Under the pieces are notes generated by a model, which saw nothing but the letters and a program-made list of their open reading frames with translations, had not been told where the DNA came from and searched no databases. A stretch of DNA of 64,000 nt from contig CM071591.1 in the NCBI GenBank assembly GCA_036429605.1, positions 1,054,001 to 1,118,000 on the forward strand. Reading direction: 5' to 3'. Both the position numbers and the translations under genes were made by a program. Shown here one piece after another: positions 12,631 through 25,067 of this stretch (its first letter is position 1; every line of letters starts with the position of its first letter). This DNA is from Cladobotryum mycophilum. Its lineage: Eukaryota > Ascomycota > Sordariomycetes > Hypocreales > Hypocreaceae.

Positions 12631-14363
12631 ATGCTTCGTCTGCCTTCCCTCGCGGCCCTGGCCTCAGTGCTGGGCCTGTCCCAAGCCTTTGAGTACTACA
12701 CCTTCGATGGTCCAGGATCTCCCTCATGCCACAATGTCGTCGAAGTACACAACGCCACCAGCGTGGATGACATGGTACACCTCGTCAAGGATGCAGTAGG
12801 GCGAGGCTTCCAGATCCGTGCGGCGGGCAAAGGCCACATGTGGTACGACACCCAGTGCTCCGACGACCCGACCGTCATCATTCGAACCGAAAACGTCAAC
12901 GGCATTTCTGATTTCGACCTTGAGAGCGGAAGCGTCGTGGTGGAGGGTGGCGTGACATTCTTTCAGCTCGCCGAGTACCTTCACGAGCGCGGGGCCAACA
13001 TCGGAACGGGTCTCGTAAACTGGAACATCACGTTGGGAGGAAGTATCGCCATGGGTGCCCATCGTACTTCTCTCCGAGAGGATGCTGTCGTTGTCGGCGG
13101 TGTGCTTGCTTTGGACATTATCGATGGTAATGGAAACATTCGCCACATCGAGAAGGATGAAAAGAACGACGACTGGCTCGCCGCGTCTACCTCTCTCGGC
13201 CTGCTAGGCGTCATCGCCAGAGCCAAGATGCAAATCTTCCCCGAGACAAAGGTCTATGCTATGCAGAAAACGTAAGTTGAACGTTCAGGACATTGCGAGT
13301 TGAAACTGACAATTACAGTCTCGATGAAAAGGATGTTCTCAACGGAGACATCTACGGAATGATTTCCCCATATATGACGGCCAACTTTTGGGTATGTACC
13401 AAACAGCATATGGTAATGGTTCAGTCTCTGACAGTACAATTAGTGGTGGCCACATCAGCGCAAGTTCCATTGGCGATACTACGACGCAGTTCCCGCCAAC
13501 ACGAGCGCTCAAGAAGGTTTCCAGTCTACCTTCTCCGTTACAGCTCTCGAGGGTGGTGCGGCCGTTGTCCTTCTCAACAGTGGCAAGCTCGGGTATTTGC
13601 CCAACCTTGCTGCAGAGGGCATCTTCTTTGGTATCTGGGAGAAGCCCAACTTCCACGACAAGAAATCCGATGCGGCTATTGACAAGTGGCCCGTGTATGG
13701 ATGGAACTATGATGTGTTGATTGGCGGCTTGTACCCCGGCCAGAAGCCTGAGTGGGAGTATGGTCTGAAGGGCTACACTCTGGAGCTGGCTTTCCCAGTG
13801 ACTCGAGCCAACGAAATGTTGAAGCGCGTGCGTGAGCTCTTTGATGCCGAAGAGAAGAAGGGCAAGCCCATGGCCTCGACCTACCGTAGTGGTATCAACA
13901 TCAAGTTTGGCAAGCCTCACTTCGACTTGCTCGGCCAGGTTACCTATGGCACTTCTGATGGCCAAGACTGGAGCAAGGGAGCCATCATGTTCGACTTTCC
14001 TTCTTTCCGCCCCAGCCTCGGCGATCAGAAGCGATACAACGAAGATTTCTGTATGTTTACCAGACCAAGACTCGCCATTATGGTGTCTGTTGCTAACAGT
14101 TTCTAGATATTAACCTCGCCAACACGTTGGTGGAGGAGTTCCCTTGCCGCCCACATTGGACAAAGAACACGCGAGACGTGTTCAAGCGCGCTGTCAAGAA
14201 CATTGATCCCAAGGTGAGTCACCGTTCTTATGATGGGGTAAAACGAGTCCGTATTCTAACCAGTCTTTAGAACATTGCCCGTTTCAAGACTGTGAGGGAA
14301 AAGTTTGATCCAAACGGCGTGTACCGCAGTGTCGTTGGAGAGATTATTGGCTTGTACAAATAA
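12631..14363 (+). CDS. Secreted FAD-binding oxidoreductase, D-arabinono-1,4-lactone oxidase-like
   Basis: FAD-linked oxidase of the sugar-lactone/alditol oxidase group. Exons are 12631-13271, 13319-13391, 13444-14050, 14107-14213 and 14271-14363; all introns are GT..AG, 47-57 bp, and all phases join to give 506 aa. Residues 1-19 form a signal peptide (MLRLPSLAALASVLGLSQA). A PCMH-type FAD domain covers about 35-220: GKGHMW (His 69, the usual flavin-attachment position), then GTGLVNWNITLGGSIAMGAH. The C terminus has PHWTKNT and RFKTVREKFDPNGVY, matching the ALO domain. It would oxidise an alcohol or lactone with O2 in the secretory pathway or outside the cell. Such flavoenzymes are often tailoring enzymes beside PKS genes; its position 3.5 kb after the HR-PKS on the same strand suggests this, but that is inference. 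Confidence 0.9.
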
Positions 14364-14942
14364 TTGGATATGTATATATGAATCGTTCGGAAGGCCAGGA
14401 ATGCATTTTTCATCCGGATTGATTAAATGAAATGAATGAGATGTCCACATTAAATATGCCCATGACGTATTCTTTGCCCGTTGAAATGAGTGGCATGAAG
14501 AGAGTTGGCATCCTTGGGTCCAACTAAAAACGGCAGGGAGCATCCATGCTGCGTAGGGCCTACTCTCGAGGTTCCAATTCCTTATAGCGGAATATTAGTG
14601 GAAAGCCCTTCTGTATTTATAGGGGAGGCAACACCTGGGAACGCCTAATGGTTAGGTATGGATGCCTCTAAGGCTCCAGGGTCTTTAGGTGTCGGGTCTG
14701 GGTGGCAAATCTATGCAGTTTGACTCTTCAATCCATCCAATAGAATTCCAATTTATTCCTCCTCTCTCATCCATCTTACGACTTCCAATTCATCATCAAC
14801 CAACATCAAAATCATCACTCGTTTCATCGCAATAGCCTCCACTCACAGTACAACAGATGATACCATTACGTCAGCACCCAAGAGTCCATATCTAGGATAA
14901 TCCCCAGCGGGGCAAAAAACAAAGAAAGGGCAAAAAAAGAAT
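14364..14942. other. Intergenic region
   Basis: About 580 bases between the FAD oxidase stop and the tRNA gene. No coding signal seen. Confidence 0.6.
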
Positions 14943-15038
14943 GTGGCCAGTGTGGCTCGAACACACGGCCTTCAGATATTCCTATTGGACTTGAAGTTTG
15001 ACTTCAGTCTGACGCTCTCCCAGCTGAGCTATGGCCAC
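14943..15038 (-). tRNA. tRNA-Phe (anticodon GAA) with a 24-nt intron
   Basis: Read on the minus strand, the sequence folds as a complete tRNA. The acceptor stem pairs GTGGCCA with TGGCCAC. The D arm has GCTCAGCTGGGAGAGC. The anticodon stem pairs TCAGA with TCTGA around CTGAAGA, which places GAA as anticodon. The T arm is GTGTG-TTCGAGC-CACAC. An intron of 24 nt (14978-15001) sits just 3' of the anticodon loop purine (37/38), the canonical eukaryotic site; yeast tRNA-Phe genes also carry an intron there. The mature length is 72 nt before CCA addition. Confidence 0.93.
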
Positions 15039-15953
15039 TTGTTGTTGAGGAAGAGGGAGCCAATTAGCAAATAAGAACCCACATCCAGTCAGCAAACGAG
15101 AACTTGTGGAAGACGATGTTCCAGAAGCAATGGATCTTCAAAGAATCATCATCAGATACCAACCAAGAGCGAAATAAAATGCGGTAAACAACACGAATTA
15201 AACGAATTGAATTTTTGAACTAGATAATACGCCTACTAGAAACATCAAATCCCCTGCTGCAGAGCAAGACTCGGGCTGTCCTATTGGGGATCCAACAGTT
15301 CTAGTTGAATAGAGTGTGTATTGAAAGCAACCCAACGCATCGAACAACGCGATTCACAATAAGTGTAGAGAGCCCTACATCCAGATAATTCTATGAAATA
15401 ACCGACAATCTCCTCTTTTTAAAACTAGTAAATTGACTACGATGAATATGACTTGATCAAGTAGTTCGATTGCTCAAGACAGAAAAGCGGCCATGTCCCG
15501 GGTAGCAGTGTGTGTCCATTCTCATCTCGCCAAACACACATCTTTGGAGGCTGGGTTCCAAGCGACATCACCATATCATTACGACAAGCTCTGTCAAATG
15601 TGATGGCAAGTTTATTTAGAAGGTGTTCTTGGCTTTTCTTTAGTCAATGATTTGGTAAGGTTGAAGAACTTGTCCCCAAAATGCTGACCACCGGGCATTG
15701 CATGATTCTGACTGCTGGCGTCACTGCAACTTTCTGACAGTCAGTTTCTGACACTACTTGGAATAGTCTGTATACGATGCATTTCTAATCTCGGAGAAAA
15801 TTGGCTAGATCGTGTCAGAAAAGGTTCATATAAGATCCTCAGAGTTCCCTTCTAGATGGACAAATAACAAAGCTCATCATTCAATCCATCCTTCGCTAAA
15901 CTATCTCATCATACACACATCTCGGACGTTTACTCTTTACTTGTCTTGACAAA
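15039..15953. other. Intergenic region
   Basis: About 900 bases, including the promoter of the EthD-like gene. A CT/CA-rich leader (about 15870-15950) precedes the ATG. No gene seen. Confidence 0.55.
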
Positions 15954-16443
15954 ATGAGCGACTCAAAGACCACCAGCAAGTCGCCTTTCAGTGGTGTTTG
16001 CAGAGCAACCGTCAGCGGCAGCAGAAAAGAGGGCGTGAGCAAGGAGGAATTCTCTCGTCGCTTTGCTCTCCACGGAGAAAAGGCTGGGCCAGTGGCGATG
16101 AAGCATAATGCGATTTCTTATCTCCAGGTATGAAAGCGAGCATCATCATCTGCTACCATCTGACGACTGACTCAAATATTAGCACCATCTTCCTTCTTCC
16201 ACCGCGGTCGAGTTTCGAAAGGAAATCGGCGAGGAGCTTGCCCAGCACTTTATCGTTTCCGACATGGATGGAATTTCTACCCTGATTTTCCCAACCGTCG
16301 CAGATATGGCGGCATTCTTTCGCGATCCTGCCCATGCAGAGTATCTGAATGCGGATGTGGCTGAATACTGCGATTTTACGACTGTCCAGTTTTCGGTGGG
16401 AGATGAGCTGCCTGTTGTAGTTGACGGAAAGTTCTTGTTGTAA
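15954..16443 (+). CDS. EthD-domain-like small protein
   Basis: A 144-residue protein made of two exons, 15954-16127 and 16183-16443, with a GT..AG intron of 55 bp and phase-0 join. The pattern is that of the dimeric alpha-beta barrel EthD family: an early strand ending before SKEEFSRRFALHGEKAG, a central HH motif (about 59-60), a DMDGISTLIFPTVADMAAFF segment and a C-terminal FTTVQFSVGDE strand. There is no signal peptide or membrane segment. Known fungal EthD-like proteins in biosynthetic clusters act as cyclases, dehydratases or decarboxylases on polyketide intermediates. Here it lies between the FAD oxidase and a bZIP regulator on the same strand, so a tailoring role is plausible but unproven. 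Confidence 0.8.
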
Positions 16444-16740
16444 GACCAAATCATGCTATGAAACGGTTTAGCTGCTTGTATCTAGATGGAACTGCAGGAA
16501 TGACAATGGAAGTCTGATTTAACGATAAACTCCGCCATGAAATTACTAAGATCGATCATGTATAACTGACCATGGCGGACTTCAGCGGAGATGGTCAGAA
16601 ATACTCCGCCCATGTCAGACACCCAACTCCCGTCTCTACCAGCGTCAGATCCACCCACCCAATCTCACTGCCGTAATTGCCAACTCGTTTGTCATGCCTC
16701 GATACACCCGTTTATTCTGTTCACGTTACATCGAGATTAT

Positions 16741-17707
16741 ATGAATATGCGTGGCATTTGGACGCCATATGTACTCGGGCCACAGGACGACTGGTCCAAC
16801 GTTGCTAATGGCGATGATCGAAAGAGGATCCAGAATAGACTTGCTCAGAGAGCGCGGAGTAAGTGGAAGGTTTTTCTATGAAGTCGAGGACATTAATAAG
16901 CAACGTTTAGCGATTTGTGGACCGAGACTGATGATTGATAACCGTTTGTAAAGGAGCGAATCTTAAAGCCAGACAGAGCACTGTAGGCAGCAATTCCGAG
17001 AGTGGTGGTCATGAGTTGGGAGGACTCTTTGGCGAGGATGGTGCAGCTTCTGGCATCGGTTTACTCATGAATGAAAGTCCCAATGAATGGAATCAATCCC
17101 AGCTGGATAGAAATACTACAGGTTCTCCCTTACCGGTAGTGAGAAATGGTCGACATATAGATGGGGAAGACTTCCATGCCGACACATCTACCCCAGCACC
17201 AACTTATTCAGAGTTTCCCCAGGACCTCGTTCCATCACCGAATATCGACGCCCATTTTCTAATAATTGGTCAACTCTCTACACTCTCCGCGTACTCAAAT
17301 ATCGCCCTTCTCCTCCGGATATCCTGCCCAATCAACCAGCCCCGCACATTCGACCCCCCAACGTCTCCATGCCCTCGCACCTCACACCCACGCAGCTACA
17401 AAAGACGATTCCTCATCTTCCATTCGTTGACATCATCCCCATCCCGGGTGTTCGCGACAGGCTCCTACGATCGGCCGATGCCGTTGACCAGGCCAAGCTG
17501 ATGCAAGACCTGGTTGAGGATGCGTTCCGGGTCTGGGGCGATGCTGCCTGGGATGGGATGGGGTGGGAGGTTTCGGAGACGTTTGCGAGGAAGTGGTGGT
17601 TTCTGATTGATGAGCAGTTGTTGAATGCGACGAATTTCTGGCGAAGGCAGAGGCTGGAGGGAACTCTTTTGATGAATGAGGGAGGAGATGTGTCTGTGCA
17701 GACATAA
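16741..17707 (+). CDS. bZIP transcription factor with DUF3425-type C terminus; frame broken
   Basis: Likely nuclear regulator. An N-terminal basic region RKRIQNRLAQRARR (residues about 27-40) fits the fungal bZIP consensus NRxAQR once a GT..AG intron, 16859-16953, is removed. The C terminus (17369-17707) matches the DUF3425 pattern: HLTPTQLQKTIPHLPFVDIIP, VWGDAAWDGMGWEVSETFARKWWFL and TNFWRRQR. The middle (HFLIIGQLSTL) also fits, but its frame does not connect to the C terminus. Between about 17265 and 17340 one base is missing, or a 71-bp intron 17269-17339 with a poor GTCAAC donor is used. An alternative upstream start exists at 16591, in frame. It may control the metabolite locus; if the break is real, this could be a pseudogene. 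Confidence 0.75.
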
Positions 17708-18122
17708 TGTAGATGGTGCCGCCTCACGCTTTTGAGGAGCTTGCTGTGCTCCATACATCTAATGCATATCTAATTAATTTGCAAATTAGGCAGTTTAATC
17801 TATTTCTTGTTTCAAATGCAACTTTCCGCCCATTATTTGATCTGCTATTCGCGGCGGGATGCAGTGTAATATATGGCGGCGGAAACCTGCAATAATAATG
17901 TGGCGAGTGTATTATCTTCCTCTGGTCGAGTGATGGAACACAATGTGAGTACCTATGAGCCTTCAAAGATAAGACATATTTGGTTGCCCGTGATTTTGCG
18001 CTGGGCTGGATAAACACCGAGCTGAGCCCCAGAATCCAATATTGATGGCTCTTCCCCACTTCCATCCTTGGGCCTACAGCTTCCTTGGGCCTACAGCTGA
18101 AACTCTTGTCATACCGTAGGCA
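17708..18122. other. Intergenic region
   Basis: 415 bases with no coding signal. A near-duplicated short phrase (ccttgggcctacagct, twice) lies at 18067-18098, just before the next ATG. Confidence 0.5.
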
Positions 18123-21100
18123 ATGCGACTTCTGAGAATACGAACCAAAATGGAAATCGCCAAAATGGGACCCGGATTCTGGGCTGCGTTTTGGATCCTC
18201 TTCGTATTATGCGTGTTAACCGGATTCAAGCTCGTCTTCAGGATCCAGTTCTATGGCTACCTGATTCTCATGAGAGCGACCAACAACCAGATGCCGAAAC
18301 ACATCTGGGTCGCTTTCTGGCTATGCTTTTGGTTTATATACGGGGATCTATTCTTCCTCGTACAGAAGAAAGACTACAAGACTACGGCTATTCTTTTGGC
18401 TGTGGTTCGCTTCTTTATTCGATCCGACTATGAGATGCCGGCTCTGGTCTTTTGGATCATAGTCGGCATCTGTGCGATTTCGTTCTTCCCGCCGACGATG
18501 GGGAGCTTTGTATGCTATGGCGTTGTGCTTTTTAGTACGCATATTGAAAGGGATGGAATTCATTTACCCGGGGTCTTGGTTCACCATTTTGTGATAACGG
18601 CCTTGGTGGCGGTCCTAGTCTCCATCGCCAACCTTCTCTCGAATCCTGGGTATTTCGGAGCGGTCCTGGTGTTCTTCGCCACGGCAGGTATCTTGCGCAA
18701 CCAAATGTGGCCTTATAACGAGGAATTCGGGTTTCTTTGGATGGGCGCTTGGTGGCTTCTACTCCAGGCCATCATGTACGCCTTTGCGCCGAATATGAAG
18801 CCCCTCTGGTACGTGATGCAGACTACTGTGGTTGTCGGATTGGGTGTCGGGTGTCGACCTGATGAATCGCTCGGCAGATTTATTTTGTGGGCTGTTACGA
18901 TCATGGTGTTTCGCTTTGCGTCATTCTTCATCTACACGTTTTATATACTTGGAGGCATGAGTGAAGACTTGTTTCCCTTTAATCTATTCAGCGACAAATG
19001 GAGGAAAAGTAAACCAAGCTGGTTTCCACTCAGCTCAAGAGATCAAGACTCTCTTAATGAGATGGCTTTGTGCGAACGATGCGATCACTTTACGAGCAAC
19101 TCCAAGCTCATCATGGGAAGCCCCTCATACTTTACGCAAATGGTGGAATGGCACGACTTTTGGTCCAGGGCCGAGTTTAGTTCCAAGTTTGAGACGCCCC
19201 AGGTCAACTATGAAGCAATCAATCAAGTATCAGCCCTCCCAGAACCACCTTGTCGTCTTTGCTGTCTCTTGTGGTACTCTATGAGTTCAAAGCGCCAGCA
19301 AGCCATCGAAGCCAGTGGCAAGCAAATGGGAAACATTATCCTTGACGACACTGGTCTACCAAGTCCGCAGAATCCATACGCCGAATTGCGAATAAAGGTA
19401 TGGGAGGAGCGGCCGCTGTCGCTCTATACGTATATGCAACTCTTCTGGGGCGATATTCCGATAGGAGCTCGACTGTTGGTTCATCGGAGTACTCTTTTTG
19501 CCACTCGTAAGTCTCCATTACACTTGTGATAAACAACATTATTGACAATAGTGACAGCGTCCCCAGCTGTTCAGTACAACAAAACTGGCTCCACTCAGCA
19601 TTTTGAGCAGGCTCGAAAATGGCTCAACATGTGTAAAGAAAGTCACAAGGTCTGCCAGAGTGTAGGAAACACCAAGCTAGAACTTCCAAAGCGAATGTTG
19701 TATGTGCGCGGCGGCAATAACTGGATGCCCGGGTATCCTCCAGAGTGCCTAAAGCTGGTGGAAAGCTGTCAAACAGACTCTGGTGCCGAATATTTGGCGT
19801 TTAGTCACTGTTGGGGTCCAACAGCTGAAATGCGATTCAAGCTTCTAGCTAGTAATATTGATTCCTGCTATGAGGGAATTGACTTTGCTGGCCTCTCCCA
19901 AAATGTGCAAGATGCAATCACCACTACTATAGCTCTCGGCTTCTCATATATCTGGATAGACTCTCTATGCATCATCCAGAGGGACGACAGGGGAAAAGAA
20001 GTCGGTGAAGTTGCCGACATTTGGAAGAAAGACTGGGAAGTCGAGGCGAAGAAAATGGGGAGTGTCTATTCTGGCGCAGCGTGTACTATTGCATCAACAG
20101 GATCACCAACAAGCTCTGGCGGCTGCTTCCATGAACGGAACGCGAATAGCTTGGAGCCATGCAAGGTAGGTGTATCCTCACCACACGACCTATCGCCTGA
20201 ATGGATCTATGCCCGTAGAGACGACGTCTTTGACTATGAGCGGAGTGTGGATCTGGCACCGCTAAACACTAGAGGCTGGGTGATGCAGGAGCGTCTTCTG
20301 TCTCGCCGGATACTACACTTTGGCTCAAACATGATATACTGGGAATGCTGTGGCCGGTCTGCATCGGAGCTCAACCCACATGGCTACACGTACAAGAAAT
20401 TCCCAGAGGACTTTGAGGACAACTATGCACCTGACACCAAGGGGTACATGAATACACGAGGCGACGTTATGCGCGCGGAACAAGAAGGACGTGGGTTTAG
20501 CTGGGCCGCTGTTGAAAAATTTCGACGACGACCACCACCCGTTACAATCGAGCCGGATTCACGTGCAAGCAATCAAATTGTCTGGCAACACAAGCGAGGT
20601 TTCTGGAAGAACGTTCTCAAACCAAGCGAGGAGCCGTGGTCGGAGGATGAAAAGAATGATAGCCGTGAACGTCCACGTGCCGGATTTAGAGCTGCATTCG
20701 AACAGTTGCGCGAGGGGGTCTTTGGCAAGGACTTGGATGAAGTAAAGAAAGTGGGAAGAGATAGCTTTAGTCAGTTGTGGTATGACCTTGTTGAGTCGTA
20801 CTCGCGAGGCAAACTGACATCGCCAATGGACAAGCTGATGGCTCTGAAGGGTATCGAGGACGAGATTGCGCGTGCGACAAAATTTACATATGTTTATGGT
20901 CTCTGGAAACAAAGATTACTGACCGATCTACTATGGTTTGCTATCGATGGCCTAGGTAAACGTCTATTAACTAGAGAAGGACTCCTGGTAGCACCGACTT
21001 GGTCTTGGGCATCTATCGGGGGTGTTGCTGCACTGGACTTGTTGCCAGAGAACTCTCTTCGCGACATTGAAAAGACGGAAGCTCTTGCGTCTGTCGGGGA

Positions 21101-21548
21101 ATGCGAACTAAGCAGCGACGACTTTCGCGAATGGACTATTTCAATCACTGCACCTTTGTTGCCCATTTCAACACCAACCTTTGATGGTACAGTATGGAAT
21201 ATTGACATTGGCAACACCGGCAAACCATCCGCTAGGTTTTTCCCCGATATTGAAATGACTGAAGCTCAAATGACTGGCCTCGTATGTCTGTCATTCTTGG
21301 TCCTGCATCGCGAGAAGAGCCATACGATGATATCCGCCTCCAGTGAGGATGTCCAAGGCTTGGTGCTGCGGCATGTGATCCGGCGCGATAGGGGGATGGC
21401 TGATGTGTATGAACGGGTTGGCTACTTTACGAGTTATATAGAGAAATCCAAGGCTGCGACAGAGGGACGCAAGGCGCTCAAGAAAGCACTGGGAGAAACC
21501 GTATGTATCACGGGGTGGTCTGGTAGGGAAGCGACCTCGAGTACGTAG
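18123..21548 (+). CDS. Polytopic membrane protein fused to a HET domain
   Basis: A 1126-residue product from two exons, 18123-19506 and 19552-21548, with a 45-bp GT..AG intron that keeps phase. Residues about 12-280 hold roughly ten hydrophobic segments (for example GFWAAFWILFVLCVLTGF and FILWAVTIMVFRFASFF). A Cys-rich linker follows (CERCDHF, then PPCRLCC), often seen ahead of HET domains. A HET domain then starts near residue 540: AEYLAFSHCWGP, LSQNVQDAITTTIALGFSYIW, IDSLCIIQ, later RGWVMQERLLSRRILHF. HET domains trigger heterokaryon-incompatibility cell death in filamentous fungi; the membrane part suggests anchoring or a membrane sensor. The start ATG is supported by the immediate run of TM segments. 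The C-terminal 350 residues have no motif I recognise. Confidence 0.9.
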
Positions 21549-23721
21549 TAGGGACTTTGCTGAACATTATATTTGGTATCAGTACTGAGGCAGAATAGAT
21601 CCATGAGGTCCGATTCTGTATTTGTTCGCTGAGGGGAGATGGTCGGCACTATTTCGAGAGTCCTGTCGTCGCAATAATCGATTGGTGAACGTGAAGACGT
21701 AGAGGCCAAGACACAATGACGTAACGAACTTAGTCCTATGATTTCTTCTTCCGCCCGCATCCATGAATTAACACGAATCATGAACAAACGCCAAGGGCTC
21801 CTCAACTGACCCTGCTCAGAGAATCCATTCGCAACTATTCGCAATATGACGTTGTAGAGTTGGTCACTGGCAATATCCAGCCCGCTCAAGTCGCCGAGCG
21901 GAGTCGCCAAGGTACGTGCTCAGAAACATGATTGGCGATCAATCATCATGGGTGTGGTTTCTTCATTCGTTATTTTGCTCGCAACGTGTTGGTTCACCCG
22001 GCGGCATCGAATCGACCCGAGAACGTTGGCCCTGATATGCAGGCACATGCCGCACTTGATACTGCCTTTGGAGACGGGTTGGGAAACGCAGGCTGGGGCT
22101 GAAATTGTTAATACTGTTGGTGTCGCCGAGCATGCCAAGAATGGTCTCAGGAGCCTGAGCGGCGATTCAAGTGTCTATAAACGGCATCACATGAGCTATT
22201 TGAGGGTTCATTAGCCAAGACACTGCCAAAGGCTATCCAAAATTAGTCCCCTCCCCAGCCATCATGCATCTCTGTAGGGCAAAGTCCGCCCACAACCGGA
22301 AAGTCTCAGCACGTCGAATCGCATTGTTAGTGAATGCATGTGCCCAACAGAAAATAGGAAATGCAGGAGCTGCATGAGGAAACTGAGCTACGCAGGCAAC
22401 CAAGTCCTGGACACAGGCTTCAATTAATACTGGCTTCACGAGCTATTGGCCACCGGACTGCAGTGACAGGAGGACCCTGACGATTCATACTTGTACAACT
22501 GAGACATTCAATACGGAAAATCCCGCGAACGAAATCTCCGTGCCCAGGAGCCAAACACTGTGCAGTTTGAAGGGCGTGAGGGATGTTTCATTGCTCTAAA
22601 TGAGGCGAACAGGACCAATTTAACCGTCTCAGTTGGGCTGAAGATTGTTGAGACCCTGCTCAGATCATCATGTCACCACCACCACCAGAGAGCTGGCAGG
22701 ATAACCGGCATCGTTGGTGCTGATCTTCAGGATCGCTCGGTGTATTACAAGCGTCGATAGAGGGTTGTCCCATCGGTGCATTTCATTGAGCAGATTCCCC
22801 AAAACGTCATGGCATGGGGCACACACAGACATACAGGGTGGCTTGAATCCCAAAACTCGGTCCATTCCTTCAAGCAAGAGCCCTAGCCTACTGTGTGAGG
22901 GCTGCTTTGTTGAGGCTTGGGGGGAGGAGAGAGGGAAGATTGGACACACCCAACGCGCCATAAGCACAAAGCGGGCGCCAATTACATGCCACAGCGACGG
23001 TCAGCCAGGCTGAGACACTGCTTAATGATAAGCTGACTAGCGAACGTTTAACCCGCCCTCGATGCCAGCCAGATGGTACCGGCGCGGTTTTCCCTTTCAT
23101 CACCTCCTCCATCCATTCCTCGGTAATCGAGGGGAAATGATTGACGGTTCAAGGTTCTTTTAATGGCTCTGATCAAAGGTGGCGCATAAGTAGTCACTGC
23201 GTGCCAGAACGCCTTGCGGGAAAATCCTGGGGGGAGGGGAAAAAAGAAGGAAGAAAAGGAGGGAGGGATTCTCCTAGGCTGTCCAAATTTACAAGCTCCC
23301 TATAACAAAGCACGCACATACGCACACACACACGGGACAAGTGCAGCATCACGATTCAAGAGGTTGGAAATTTTGCCGCCCACACGTTGTCACCCCAAAT
23401 ACCACGCGGCGCGCCCATTTTTTGGGAAATTTGTTTCTCGGAGGCCATCCATATGGCCCAGGAGCCCGATGCATCTTGACCGGACCCCTTCTCAACCTGA
23501 TCTCTCACTAAACAGCCACGAACCGCCATGACCACTCTTGAACTTGGGGCTTCTTTATCTGCTTTACAGGCATGACTTGAGAACAGGCCGAGCTTACCAA
23601 CCTGGTCAGTGAGGTCTTGCGCGCGAAGACCACACTGGGGGAGAAAAAATACCCCACGGAACAGAAGCGGCGCCAGCCGGAGGAGGGGCGTTTTGGCCCG
23701 CAGATCACCAGAGAGCCGACC
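21549..23721. other. Intergenic region
   Basis: About 2.2 kb with no supported gene. A CA-rich simple tract lies near 23318-23334. A minus-strand frame (21434-21910) overlaps the HET gene 3' end and has no motif. Confidence 0.5.
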
Positions 23722-25067
23722 ATGGGAACGCTCACTGAAGGGCAGTTCAAGGCCATCGATACCATTGAGCGAGTATGCTCGTCGCTATCGCTGCTTGGAT
23801 GCCTCTTCACTATTACTACCTTTTGTGCCTCGAGAGAGTTCAACAAACCCATTAACCGCCTCGTTTTTTACGCTTCAATTGGCAACACCCTGACCAATGT
23901 TGGCACCATGATGACCCGCACTTATGTGAACAGGCCCAATTCGTTTGGCTGCCAGTTGCAGGGGCTCATTATCCAGACGTAGGTTTCCAGTCAAGATGCA
24001 GTGCAAAGTAGAGTCAACCCCCTTCTAACACGGCTTTATTAGATTCATGCCGGCTGATGCGTATTGGACCTTGGCCATGGCCATCAACGTCTATCTCACA
24101 TTCTACCATCAGTACGAACCAAAGCATCTGCGCAAGATGGAGTCTACCTACTTGTTATGCTGCTACGGGATCCCCCTAGTGCCTGGTATCATATATCTCT
24201 TCGTAAAGGATCGAGGAGGACAGCGGATCTATGGTAATGCAGTGTCGTGGTGCTGGGTAGCTTCGGATTGGGATGTCCTTCGCGTAGTCACCTTCTACGG
24301 ACCAGTGTGGTAAGTTGAAGCACAAAAATCTAACATTGCGCGAGAAAACAGCATCGCTGAACGATTCATCAAGGGTCGTCTCTCTCATTACTTTCTCGAT
24401 ATATATTCGAGCTGGTCGCGAAATCTACAAGACGCGAAAGGAGGTACAAAGTTTTCAATCTACGGAGATTGAGCCGATTCCTACCAACGACGACACTTTA
24501 ACCGTCGTAGCGACGACGGGTGACACTGTAACGATGGAAACCATGAGCGATATCGAAGCTGCGAAGCCCGACCACCTGAGGCAACCTCACTGCGCATTAG
24601 AATCGACCCGATCAAGCTCCAGAGCAGGAAGCTCATCTTACGCGTCTCGCATTTCCGCCGACTCCTCTGTTAATGCTTACTCATCCCATCACGCTCTAGT
24701 ATCCGGCCAGCGAGGCAGTATCGCCCACAACACACCAACGCGAGTCTTCGGCCTCATGCACCGACAACATCATGAACTTAACAACGCAGCCTGGACGTAC
24801 ACCAAGTGCGCCATCCTCTTCTTCACAGCCATGTTGATCACATGGATCCCATCCAGCGCAAACCGAGTGTACTCGCTAGTCCACAACAAGACCACGTCGA
24901 TCCCGCTGGAGTTTATGAGTGTCTTGGTGCTTCCACTGCAGGGTTTCTGGAACGCATTGATTTACGTGGTTATATCGTGGACCGCGTGCAAGAATATGTT
25001 TCGCGACATATCGCTTTGGACTCAGGCATTATTTGAAAGCAGATTAGAGAGGTTTGGAGTACGATGA
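23722..25067 (+). CDS. cAMP-receptor-like seven-TM GPCR
   Basis: A 405-residue receptor. Exons are 23722-23978, 24043-24309 and 24374-25067; both introns are 64 bp, GT..AG, with phases kept. Five hydrophobic segments precede a long cytoplasmic third loop (about residues 195-320, rich in Ser/Thr and Asp) and two follow it. Motifs typical of the Dictyostelium CAR-like fungal class are visible: a Cys before the third TM (FGCQLQG), DAYWTLAMAINVYLTFY, YGNAVSWCWV, and the late block AILFFTAMLITWIPSSANRVY, then LQGFWNALIYV. The ATG at 23722 is chosen because the frame upstream has no other ATG. It probably senses an extracellular cue and couples to a heterotrimeric G protein; homologues in Aspergillus and Neurospora affect nutrient sensing and development. 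Confidence 0.9.

Noticed and set aside
21434..21910. Minus-strand 158-residue frame overlapping the HET gene end
   Set aside because: Overlaps a well-supported coding exon and has no motif of its own.
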